Below are positions 9,365 to 18,192 of a DNA stretch of 64,000 nucleotides, in pieces. Positions within the stretch are counted from its first letter, which is position 1. Each line of letters begins with the position of its first letter. Below the pieces are notes generated by a model. It was given only the letters and a program-made list of their open reading frames with translations. It was not told the origin of the DNA and searched no databases. The translations under genes were made by a program, and so were the position numbers. Source of the DNA: Paraburkholderia sp. BCC1886 (GTDB taxonomy: Bacteria; Pseudomonadota; Gammaproteobacteria; Burkholderiales; Burkholderiaceae); the NCBI RefSeq assembly GCF_900996245.1, contig NZ_CAAJGK010000035.1, forward strand, positions 62,001-126,000, read 5' to 3'.

Positions 9365-10537
9365 ATGAGCACGAGAGTCCACGTTCATCTGTTCTATGGC
9401 GCCGATCCGCGCTTCTACCGGCCGGGCGACGACATCGGTTGCCTGTACGGGTATCACCATGCCGAATCCGACGCGCTCAGGCTGACATATTCGCAGGATG
9501 CGCCGGAGAAGAAGCCGGTCCGTCTGTTGCGCCGCGCGCTGAAGGCGGCGCTCGGTTTCGATTTCCTGCACACATGGCGCAACCGCGCCGAGATGCTGCG
9601 CTCCGACGTGATCTGGACGCACACCGAACAGGAATGGCTGTCGGCGGCGCTGATGCTGCTGCTCAGCGGCAGCAGGTCTGGCGCTGCGGGCGCGCCGTTG
9701 CTGCTTGCGCAAAGCGTGTGGCTGCTCGACAAGTGGCCCTCGTATGGACTCCTTCGCCGGGCGCTGTATCGCAAGCTGATGACGCGGGCCGATCGCCTGA
9801 CGACGCTCGCGAGCGACAACGCCGCGCTGTGCCAGCGCTATTTCGATCGCGAGGCGACGCCTTTGTTGTACGGACTGAACACGCGCGATTTTCCGGTGCG
9901 GGTGCCGGGCGAGTGGGTGCCGCATACACCGTTGCGGATCGCGGCTATCGGCAACGATCGCGATCGCGACTGGGACACGCTGATCAAGGCGTTCGGACAC
10001 GACCCACGCTATAGCGTGAAGCTCGCCACGCGGCGCCGTATTCCGGCTGCGCTGCGCGCACCGAACGTCGAGATCGCGTTGTTCTCGGGCATCCGCAAGC
10101 AGCATGAACTGTACGACTGGGCCGACGTGATCGTCGTGCCGCTGCGGCCGAATTCGCACGCGTCCGGCATTACCGTGATGCTCGAAGCGGCGGCGCTCGG
10201 CAAGCCGATGGTCGCCACCGACGTCGGCGCGCTGAAGGATTATTTTCCGGCGCACGAGGCGGCGTATATCCCGCCGTTCGACCCGCAAGCGCTACGCGAA
10301 GCGGTCGACCGTTTCGTCGCCGCGCCGCATGACGCGCTGCGGCAGGCGCAGGCGGCCGCTGCCGGTCTGCTGTCGCGCGATCTGACCACGCAGCACTACG
10401 CCATGCAGCACGTGCGCGTCACGCAGGAGATGCTGCGCGCGCGGGCGGCGCTGCGTCCGCGAGTCGAGGCACCGGGCGCGTCGGGTACGGCGGACGCGGA
10501 TACGTCCGCGCCGCGCGAATCGCGCGGAGGCTTCTAG
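9365..10537 (+). CDS. bceH: Glycosyltransferase, GT-B fold (family 4-like)
   Basis: This 390-residue cytoplasmic glycosyltransferase has a divergent N-terminal half. The C-terminal half has the retaining GT-B pattern, including an LEAAALGKPMVATDVGALKD segment near residues 270-290. The family usually has an E-x7-E motif, and only a related form is seen here. The Ala-rich C-terminal tail is not conserved in appearance. The next gene starts three bases after the stop. It is one of four single-domain transferases of the operon; the linkage it forms is unknown. Confidence 0.82.
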   Translation: MSTRVHVHLFYGADPRFYRPGDDIGCLYGYHHAESDALRLTYSQDAPEKKPVRLLRRALKAALGFDFLHTWRNRAEMLRSDVIWTHTEQEWLSAALMLLLSGSRSGAAGAPLLLAQSVWLLDKWPSYGLLRRALYRKLMTRADRLTTLASDNAALCQRYFDREATPLLYGLNTRDFPVRVPGEWVPHTPLRIAAIGNDRDRDWDTLIKAFGHDPRYSVKLATRRRIPAALRAPNVEIALFSGIRKQHELYDWADVIVVPLRPNSHASGITVMLEAAALGKPMVATDVGALKDYFPAHEAAYIPPFDPQALREAVDRFVAAPHDALRQAQAAAAGLLSRDLTTQHYAMQHVRVTQEMLRARAALRPRVEAPGASGTADADTSAPRESRGGF

Positions 10538-10540
10538 CCG

Positions 10541-12031
10541 ATGTCGACACTCCTGCCTACTAGCGCTCCCGGCACGCCGGGGCCGGGCGCGGCTCCCGGT
10601 TCCGTTCGCGGCAATGCGCAGAGCCGCAAGGAATGGCTGCCGGAGGCGCTGCTGTGGCTGCTCACCGCCATGCTGATCGTCGCGCATCAGGGCACGGTGC
10701 TCACGCTCGCGTTTCCCGTGCTGGCGATCCTGACGGGCTTGTGGCTCTACTTCAAAAGCCCGGCGCGCTACATCGGCTTCATGTGGTGGCTGTGGTTCCT
10801 GAGTCCTGAAGTCAGGCGGCTGGCCGACTGGACCAAAGGCGCGTTCACGCCCACCAGTCTGATCCAGGTTGCGCCGCTCGCGGTCACGATGATCAGCGCG
10901 CTCTCGCTGCTGCGCTATTACACGCTGCTGTCGCAACGGCGCGGCCTGCCGGTGCTGCTGATCCTGCTCGGACTCGCGTACGCGTTCCTGATCGGCGTGA
11001 TGTCGAGCGGGCCGCTCGCGGCCACCTACGACCTCGCGAACTGGCTCTATCCGATCCTGATCGGCTTTCACATCATGGCGCACACGCGCGAGTATCCGAA
11101 GTATCGCGACACCATCGTCAACACGTTCATCTGGGGGATGCTGGCGATGGGCGGCTACGGGCTGATCCAGTTTTTCATCATGCCGCAGTGGGACGTGCTG
11201 TGGATGCTCGGCTCGCAGATGAACTCGCAAGGCGACCCCGTGCCGATGGGCGTGCGCGTATTCAGCACGATGAATTCGTCGGGACCGTTCGCGTTCGCGA
11301 TGATGGGCGCGATGGTGTTCGTGATGGCGGCCACGCACCGCGTGCGCTGGATCGCCGCCGCGCTCGGCTTCTTCGCTTTTGCGCTGAGCCTCGTGCGCTC
11401 GACGTGGGGCGGCTGGGTCATCGCGCTGCTGATTCAACTGGTCAAGTCGAACAACAAGGTGCGCGTGCGGATCGTCGCCAGCGCGGTGCTGCTCGCCGGG
11501 CTCTGCGTGCCGCTGCTCGCGGTAGGGCCGGTGGCCGAGCGGATGCAGGCGCGGCTGTCCACCATCGTCAATCTGAACGACGACCAGAGCTATGCCGCGC
11601 GCAACGAGTTCTACGCGACCTTCGCGAAAACCGCGTTTACCGATGTCGCTGGCGAAGGCATGGGCGCCACCGGCACTTCCACCAAGCTCTCGAACGACGG
11701 CGGCCAGCTCGGCCAGTACGGCAACTTCGATAGCGGCGTGATGAACATTCCGTTCGTGCTCGGCTGGCCCGGCACGCTGCTCTATATGTCGGGCATCGTC
11801 TGGCTGGTAACGCGCGCGGTGCTCGCTTCGTTCAGGATGCGCCACGACAAATACGTGTCCGCGTGCCTGAGCCTGAGCCTCGCCACCTTCGCGATGCTGG
11901 TGTTCACCAACTCCCTGGTCGGCACCGGCGGACTCCTGCTTTTCATGAGTGTTTTTTCGATTCTCGCTGCGGTTCATTACGAAAAACTGAACCGCAGACG
12001 CACGCTATTTCGCAACGGAGGCACGGATTGA
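10541..12031 (+). CDS. bceI: Wzy-like polysaccharide polymerase
   Basis: This 496-residue integral membrane protein with about ten or more hydrophobic segments is expected to polymerise repeat units in the periplasm. Between residues 330 and 400 a large hydrophilic loop (ARNEFYATFAKTAF to GQYGNFDSG) matches the long periplasmic loop of O-antigen ligase/polymerase proteins. A GGAGG lies upstream across the bceH stop. Its stop codon overlaps the TTG start of bceJ. Wzy proteins are poorly conserved, so the role comes from topology plus position. Confidence 0.82.
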   Translation: MSTLLPTSAPGTPGPGAAPGSVRGNAQSRKEWLPEALLWLLTAMLIVAHQGTVLTLAFPVLAILTGLWLYFKSPARYIGFMWWLWFLSPEVRRLADWTKGAFTPTSLIQVAPLAVTMISALSLLRYYTLLSQRRGLPVLLILLGLAYAFLIGVMSSGPLAATYDLANWLYPILIGFHIMAHTREYPKYRDTIVNTFIWGMLAMGGYGLIQFFIMPQWDVLWMLGSQMNSQGDPVPMGVRVFSTMNSSGPFAFAMMGAMVFVMAATHRVRWIAAALGFFAFALSLVRSTWGGWVIALLIQLVKSNNKVRVRIVASAVLLAGLCVPLLAVGPVAERMQARLSTIVNLNDDQSYAARNEFYATFAKTAFTDVAGEGMGATGTSTKLSNDGGQLGQYGNFDSGVMNIPFVLGWPGTLLYMSGIVWLVTRAVLASFRMRHDKYVSACLSLSLATFAMLVFTNSLVGTGGLLLFMSVFSILAAVHYEKLNRRRTLFRNGGTD

Positions 12032-13257
12032 GAGTCGCCATTGTCACGCACGTGGTGCGCCATAACGACGGCCAGGGGCGCGTCAACCACGAGATCGCGC
12101 GCGCCGCGCTCGCCGAGGGAATCGGCGTCACGCTGATCGCCTCGCACGTCGCGCCGGATCTGCTCGCGCATCCGGAGGTCCGCTGGATACCGGTGAAAAT
12201 CGGCCGCTGGTGGCCCACTAATCTTCTGCGCCAGCAGGTGTTCGCGTTCAGGAGCGCGATGTGGTTGCGCGCGCATCGACACGAGTTCGACGTGCTGCAC
12301 GTGAACGGCTTCATCACGTGGATGCCGGCCGACGTCAACACTTCGCACTTCGTGCATAGCGGCTGGTTCGGCAGCCGCTATTACCCGTTCGGTCTGACGA
12401 AGGGCGTGTGGTCCGCGTATCAGTCCGTCTACACGCGCTGTAACGCGTGGCTGGAACGCTGGGCTTACCGCCGCTCGAAGGTGATTACCGCTGTTTCGCA
12501 GAAAGTCGCCGACGAAATCCGCGCGATCGGACTCACGGCGGATAACCGCGTCGACGTCATTTACAACGGCGTGGATACGGCCGGATTTGCAGCGGCCAGT
12601 GGCGACCGTCGCCGCTTCGGTCTGCCGGCGGATGCGTTCCTGCTGCTGTTCGTCGGCGACTTGCGCACGCCGCGCAAGAACCTCGGCACGGTGCTCGCCG
12701 CGCTCACGCATCTGCCCGAACACGTGCAGATTGCCGTAGCGGGTTTCCTGCCAGGCAGTCCGTACCCGGAGCAGGCGAAAGCGCTCGGCATCGCGCATCG
12801 CGTGCATTTTCTCGGGCTGGTGAAGGAGATGCCGGTGCTGATGCATTCCGTCGATGCGTTCGTGTTTCCGTCGCGCTACGAAGCGATGAGTCTGTCGCTG
12901 CTCGAAGCGATGGCCGCCGGCCTGCCGGTGGTGACCGCGCGCACGGCGGGGGGCGCCGAGATCATCACGCCGGAATGCGGGATCGTGCTCGACGACCCGG
13001 ACGATCCGCGCGCGCTGGCCGGCGCGATTGCCCGGCTCGCGGAGCACGACGACGCGCGCCGGGCAATGGGCGTGGCTGCCAACGAACTCGCGACGGGTTT
13101 CGGCTGGGCCCGCATGGCGGCGCAGTACATCGCGCTGTATCGACAACTTGCCGGGCAGCAGAAAGACCGCCGGCGCAGCGAAGCGGAAGCGAGCGCGGTC
13201 GCGAAGACCGATGCGTTGACGCTGAACACGCTGGCCGGACAGAAGGGCGCTGAATGA
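12028..13257 (+). CDS. bceJ: Glycosyltransferase family 4
   Basis: This 409-residue GT-B enzyme starts MRVAIVTHVVRHNDGQGRVN, a typical family-4 donor/acceptor N-terminus. The C-terminal domain has the retaining motif EAMSLSLLEAMAAGLPVV near residues 285-305. The start is a TTG at 12028 that overlaps the bceI stop. It has GGAGG at 12018-12022 as ribosome site, giving tight translational coupling. The reading frame stays open upstream, but that part is inside bceI. Likely a mannosyl- or glucosyltransferase of the repeat unit; the specificity is inferred only from context. Confidence 0.85.
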   Translation: MRVAIVTHVVRHNDGQGRVNHEIARAALAEGIGVTLIASHVAPDLLAHPEVRWIPVKIGRWWPTNLLRQQVFAFRSAMWLRAHRHEFDVLHVNGFITWMPADVNTSHFVHSGWFGSRYYPFGLTKGVWSAYQSVYTRCNAWLERWAYRRSKVITAVSQKVADEIRAIGLTADNRVDVIYNGVDTAGFAAASGDRRRFGLPADAFLLLFVGDLRTPRKNLGTVLAALTHLPEHVQIAVAGFLPGSPYPEQAKALGIAHRVHFLGLVKEMPVLMHSVDAFVFPSRYEAMSLSLLEAMAAGLPVVTARTAGGAEIITPECGIVLDDPDDPRALAGAIARLAEHDDARRAMGVAANELATGFGWARMAAQYIALYRQLAGQQKDRRRSEAEASAVAKTDALTLNTLAGQKGAE

Positions 13258-13337
13258 CACGGCGCGGATCGGTCGATTCTTCGATGCCGCCTGTTCCAGG
13301 CAACTCATCACACTCAGAACGCACAGGGGCAAACACC

Positions 13338-14504
13338 ATGAAGACGAGCGCAATCAAATCGCTGCAGATCGGGATGCACTGGTTTCCGGAGCGCGCGGGC
13401 GGTCTCGACCGCATGTACTACTCGCTGGTCGGCGCGCTGCCCGGCGCGGGCGTCGCAGTTCGGGGCGTGGTCGCGGGCTCGCCGAAAGTCGCCGCCGATA
13501 CGGGCGGTGCGATCAACGGCTTCGGGTCGGCGGTGCAGTCCTTGCCGCTGCGTCTGATGGCGGCGCGCCGCGCGCTGCGGCAGGAATTGAGCACGTCGCG
13601 GCCGGACGTGATTTCGTCGCACTTTGCGCTCTATACGTTTCCGGGGCTCGACGTGACGCGCGGCATTCCGCAGGTCTCGCATTTTCAGGGACCATGGGCC
13701 GACGAAAGTCACGTGGAGGGCGCGGATTCGCTCGGCCAGCGCGCGAAGCGCTATCTGGAGCAGTCGGTCTACGCGCGTTCGTCGCGGCTGATCGTGCTGT
13801 CCGATGCGTTCGGCAAGATTCTGACTTCGCGCTATCGCATCGCGCCGGATCGCGTGCGGGTGGTGCCGGGCTGCGTCGACGTCGAGCAGTTCAATCTGCC
13901 GATCACGCCCGGCGAAGCGCGCCTGAAGCTGCAATTGCCGCAAGACCGGCCGATCGTGCTGGCGGTGCGCCGCCTCGTGCGGCGCATGGGACTGGAAGAT
14001 CTGATCGACGCGGTGAAGCTGCTCAAGCGCAGTCAGCCGGACGTGCTGCTGCTGATCGCGGGCAAGGGGCGGCTCGAGGGCGAGTTACAGGCACGGATCG
14101 TCGAGGCGGGGTTGGAGGACAACGTGAAGCTGCTGGGCTTCGTGCCGGACCAGCATCTGGCGGCACTGTATCGCGCGGCAGATGTCAGCGTGGTGCCGAC
14201 GGTGGCGCTCGAAGGCTTCGGGCTGATTACCGTCGAATCGCTTGCGTCGGGCACGCCGGTGCTGGTGACGCCGGTGGGCGGATTGCCGGAGGCGGTGGCG
14301 GCCCTGTCGCCGAATCTGGTGCTGCCGGAGACTGGAGCGAAGGCGATCGCCGAGGGACTGGCGGGCGCATTGAACGGATCGCTGAAGCTGCCGGATGCGG
14401 ATGCCTGCCGGCGCTATGCGCGTGAGCACTTCGATAACTCGGTGATCGCGAAGCGGGTCGCGGCGGTGTATGAGGAGGCGATTGCGGCGGGGGGCGTGCA
14501 TTGA
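13338..14504 (+). CDS. bceK: Glycosyltransferase family 4
   Basis: This 388-residue GT-B transferase is the last gene of the bceB-K operon. The N-terminus contains GMHWFPERAGGLDRMYYSL, the glycine-rich acceptor loop. The C-terminus has EGFGLITVESLASGTPVLV with the E-x7-E pair. The ATG at 13338 is preferred over an ATG at 13254 that overlaps the bceJ stop, because homologous domains begin near KSLQIGMHWFPE and GGGG precedes the inner start. With the other three transferases and BceR it supplies the glycosyl transfers after priming. Confidence 0.83.
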   Translation: MKTSAIKSLQIGMHWFPERAGGLDRMYYSLVGALPGAGVAVRGVVAGSPKVAADTGGAINGFGSAVQSLPLRLMAARRALRQELSTSRPDVISSHFALYTFPGLDVTRGIPQVSHFQGPWADESHVEGADSLGQRAKRYLEQSVYARSSRLIVLSDAFGKILTSRYRIAPDRVRVVPGCVDVEQFNLPITPGEARLKLQLPQDRPIVLAVRRLVRRMGLEDLIDAVKLLKRSQPDVLLLIAGKGRLEGELQARIVEAGLEDNVKLLGFVPDQHLAALYRAADVSVVPTVALEGFGLITVESLASGTPVLVTPVGGLPEAVAALSPNLVLPETGAKAIAEGLAGALNGSLKLPDADACRRYAREHFDNSVIAKRVAAVYEEAIAAGGVH

Positions 14505-14553
14505 GTTGAGCGCGTTGCGGCGCTGAAGCGGGCGCCGCAACTTGGTCATGTGA

Positions 14554-14577
14554 CGGGCCGCTAGTCGAAGCGGCCCG
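14554..14577. terminator. GC-rich hairpin between convergent bceK and bceN
   Basis: A perfect 9-bp stem CGGGCCGCT / AGCGGCCCG encloses the loop AGTCGA. It lies 50 bases after bceK in the 271-bp convergent gap. No T-tract follows on either strand, so it may be only a weak or Rho-assisted terminator. Confidence 0.4.
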
Positions 14578-14638
14578 ACCGGGCAGTCGATGCAAGCGTT
14601 GTCGTTTTCCAGCTAATCCAGCCGCGAAAAATCGCCGA

Positions 14639-14686
14639 TTTGTCGCAATCCAGCTCACGAACCCTGCTTTTTGTCGCAATCCAGCT
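14639..14686. repeat. Pair of 17-bp direct repeats
   Basis: TTTGTCGCAATCCAGCT occurs at 14639-14655 and again, identically, at 14670-14686, a spacing of 31 bases. A shorter related sequence (CCAGCTAATCCAGC) lies just upstream at about 14609. The repeats are in the non-coding convergent gap; no function is evident. Confidence 0.75.
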
Positions 14687-14775
14687 TTTGATCGGGTGAG
14701 CGGGTCGCGGAGGTCCGCTTACTCGTAGCCGCGCAGAGCGGCCCGGGCAACCCTCACTCTGCGCTGAACCACCCC

Positions 14776-15828
<1,053 letters not shown>

Positions 15829-15875
15829 TCAGTATTGTTAAAAGAAAAAAATCTGCGTCTGCAACGTGAAAAAAT

Positions 15876-16619
15876 TCAGCGCGGCCGGTCCAGCAGCCGT
15901 TGCACCAGCGGATCGACCACCTGAAAATCCTGCCCGGCTTTGAGCTGGTACAACGCCGGCCTGGGGTGCGCGCCATCGGACATCAAGGTCTTCCATTCCG
16001 GCAGATTGCCGATATAAGCGAACTGGTCGACGAGCGGCGCGTGCTGCTCGGCAGCCACGCGCCGCGTCATCGCGACCATCGCGGCAAGCCTCGCATTCAG
16101 CCGGTTGTCGGGCATCGGATTCGAGGTTTGAAGCACGGCCTGCTTGCCGAGCGCCTGCGCGGTTTTCACGAGCGCCGTCTCGGCGTCGTAGAACTGCGCG
16201 GGCGTCTGGTTCTGCATGACTTCGTTGATGCCGTAGTTGATCAGGACGATCTGCGCGGGCGACGCCGCGAGCCGCACCTGCCACGCCAGTCCCGCAGTCG
16301 GCCCGGCGCGGCGGTTGCCGGTGCCGTCGCGTAACTGCGCCGCCGTCGTGCCGCCCACGCCATAGTTCGCGACCTGAACCCGGGCGCCATGACGCGCCTG
16401 CAATTCGTCCTGCAGATAAGCCACGGCGTTGTTCGCTTGCGCAGCGCAATGGCCGTCGCTGCAGGTGATGCCGAGAGTGGTCGAGTCGCCGTAGGCCTCG
16501 ATCAGGATCGGGCCATCGATGTTTGCGCTCGCCGCCTGTACGTTGTGAAAGAACAGAGCGCAACACGTCAGCGCGACGACCGCCGTCGACCCGCCAGCCT
16601 GCAATACCCGGCGCGTCAT
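15876..16619 (-). CDS. Exported SGNH/GDSL-family hydrolase
   Basis: This 247-residue protein has an N-terminal signal sequence (hydrophobic residues 8-29) and a complete SGNH catalytic set. Block I is YGDST with S46, block II is NYGVGGTT, block III is INYGINE, and block V is DGAHP with D215 and H218. Its ATG overlaps the stop of the upstream acyltransferase by four bases, so the two are translationally coupled. The context suggests removal or transfer of acyl groups on the exopolysaccharide in the periplasm. Substrate and direction (esterase or acetyltransferase) are inferences. Confidence 0.85.
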   Translation of the reverse strand: MTRRVLQAGGSTAVVALTCCALFFHNVQAASANIDGPILIEAYGDSTTLGITCSDGHCAAQANNAVAYLQDELQARHGARVQVANYGVGGTTAAQLRDGTGNRRAGPTAGLAWQVRLAASPAQIVLINYGINEVMQNQTPAQFYDAETALVKTAQALGKQAVLQTSNPMPDNRLNARLAAMVAMTRRVAAEQHAPLVDQFAYIGNLPEWKTLMSDGAHPRPALYQLKAGQDFQVVDPLVQRLLDRPR

Positions 16620-17713
16620 GCGCGGCTACCCGGCGCTTGCGCGGTGGCCGTGCTCAATCCCGGGTCGCCGCTCGTGCCTGCTTCCGTGTGCCGTTTCGAG
16701 CCGAAAATCAGGCGCTTTTCGAACGCGAACCAGGTGGCGCTCGCGTAAGCCAGCGTGATCGCCAGTGCGAGCGCCGCGGTTGCAAAGCGGTTCAGATGCA
16801 GCGGCCACAGCGTGTACAGCACACTCAGATGAATCAGGTAGATGGTGTAGCTAATCGTGCCGATATAGACCAGCACCGGATTGCACAGCATCCGCTTGAC
16901 CCAGCCCTTGCTCTGCAGCGCGACGACCACGACGGACGTACACAGCACCAGCGACACGCTATAAAGCGCGGCATTGGAGAGCGGCGTATTGGCCGCGCGA
17001 AATCGCGGATAGTGCAGATGCAACCACGCAAGCACGGCGAGCGCCGCAAAAAACCCGCACGCTGCAAGCCCCTTGAACGGCTCGAGCGCATTGCGGTCGC
17101 GGCGCACCGCTACCGCGAGCAACGCACCGGCCGCCAGCAGATCCATGCGGAACGGCGTGAGGTAGTAGACCGGCCAGAAGGAATCGAACCAGGGCGTGGC
17201 GACGGCGCGCAGCACCGGTACCAGCAATACGAGCGCAGCGGCCACGTAGCCGAGCGCGCGCTCGGGCAGCAACAGGATGACGAACGGCCAGACGATATAG
17301 AACTGCTCTTCGACGGCGAGCGACCACAGCACGTTCAGGCTGTCGTGACCGCTCTGATTGAGCGCGTCGCCGATATTCGTCGCGAAGAACGCGTACCACT
17401 CCCAGTGCTGCGCCCAGCCGAACCCGAACAGCAGTGACGACACCACCATCAGCAACACATACGGCGGCAGGATGCGCCGCGCGCGACGCGCATAGAAGTA
17501 ACCGAAGTAGGACTGCCGGCACGCCTTGCGTTCGAGCAGGATGCCGGTAATCAGAAAACCGCTCAGGACGAAAAACAGATCGACGCCCATCCACAGCGGC
17601 GCCTTCAGCGCGTGCTGCGCGAATACCGCGAGCACGGCGATGGCGCGCAAGCCATCGAGTTGCACGATGCGGCGGGAATGAGAAGGCGCTAAGGGCAGTG
17701 CGCTGGCAGTCAT
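16616..17713 (-). CDS. bceO: Membrane acyltransferase (acyltransferase-3/OafA family)
   Basis: This 365-residue protein with about ten membrane segments is expected to O-acetylate the polysaccharide. Family signatures are the N-terminal LDGLRAIAVLAVFAQHA with its conserved histidine, GVDLFFVLSGFLITG, and the ARRARRILPP arginine motif. It is the first gene of the leftward operon and overlaps the SGNH hydrolase gene. Cepacian is heavily acetylated, and this and the acyltransferase at 24522-25739 are the acetylation candidates. The symbol is assigned by gene order relative to bceN. Confidence 0.85.
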   Translation of the reverse strand: MTASALPLAPSHSRRIVQLDGLRAIAVLAVFAQHALKAPLWMGVDLFFVLSGFLITGILLERKACRQSYFGYFYARRARRILPPYVLLMVVSSLLFGFGWAQHWEWYAFFATNIGDALNQSGHDSLNVLWSLAVEEQFYIVWPFVILLLPERALGYVAAALVLLVPVLRAVATPWFDSFWPVYYLTPFRMDLLAAGALLAVAVRRDRNALEPFKGLAACGFFAALAVLAWLHLHYPRFRAANTPLSNAALYSVSLVLCTSVVVVALQSKGWVKRMLCNPVLVYIGTISYTIYLIHLSVLYTLWPLHLNRFATAALALAITLAYASATWFAFEKRLIFGSKRHTEAGTSGDPGLSTATAQAPGSRA

Positions 17714-18192
17714 GAACCGTCCATGGTGTTGAGCCGAGAGGGCAGACGAAAGATTGCATCGCGGCCGGAAGAAAGCCTGCCGCGTGCGTGGCGTCGTAAC
17801 CAGAGTGCCAGTCGATTCTAGGGAAAAGAAAATCGCGAAAAAACCGGAATGAATTGAATAAGCGAATGAGATTGAAACAGGGTGTTTCGTTATTCATTCG
17901 AATTGGATTTTTATGCTTGTACGCATAGGTTCATGCACGTTGTAACACCTACAGCCATGGTTTCGCATAATCGGTAATCGAGGCCGGTCTTGCGCTAGCC
18001 ACTCACGGATCACCGGGCAGCTTATTTTTAATTGATTTTTAAATCGCTTTCTTTCGGAATGCTTGAGGCGCGCTAATTAGTCGAATATTTTTGAATTATT
18101 TTCGATTTTCGTCGCGGTGTTTTTTACGCGTAATGTGAGCCGTGCGAATTGCGGGGCCTCAAAGCGGCGTCGCGCCGACTGGAGAAAATACT
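17714..18192. promoter_or_regulatory. Divergent promoter region with a nested palindrome
   Basis: This AT-rich gap of about 480 bp separates the leftward acyltransferase operon from the rightward exported-protein gene. No coding sequence was found. The palindrome at 17863-17900, listed separately, is its most distinct element. The right half, 18020-18120, is a run of A/T-rich sequence typical of a promoter, but no confident -35/-10 pair could be chosen. Confidence 0.5.
17863..17900. promoter_or_regulatory. Nested inverted repeat, candidate operator
   Basis: Outer arms CGAATGA (17863-17869) and TCATTCG (17894-17900) flank inner arms GAAACA (17874-17879) and TGTTTC (17883-17888) around a GGG centre. 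Both arm pairs are perfect complements, so the 38-bp element is a two-tier palindrome. It lies about 150 bases upstream of the acyltransferase start, fitting a repressor or activator site. Confidence 0.55.

Noticed and set aside
17714..18192. Small genes in the AT-rich gap
   Set aside because: Only very short frames without ribosome sites were seen.
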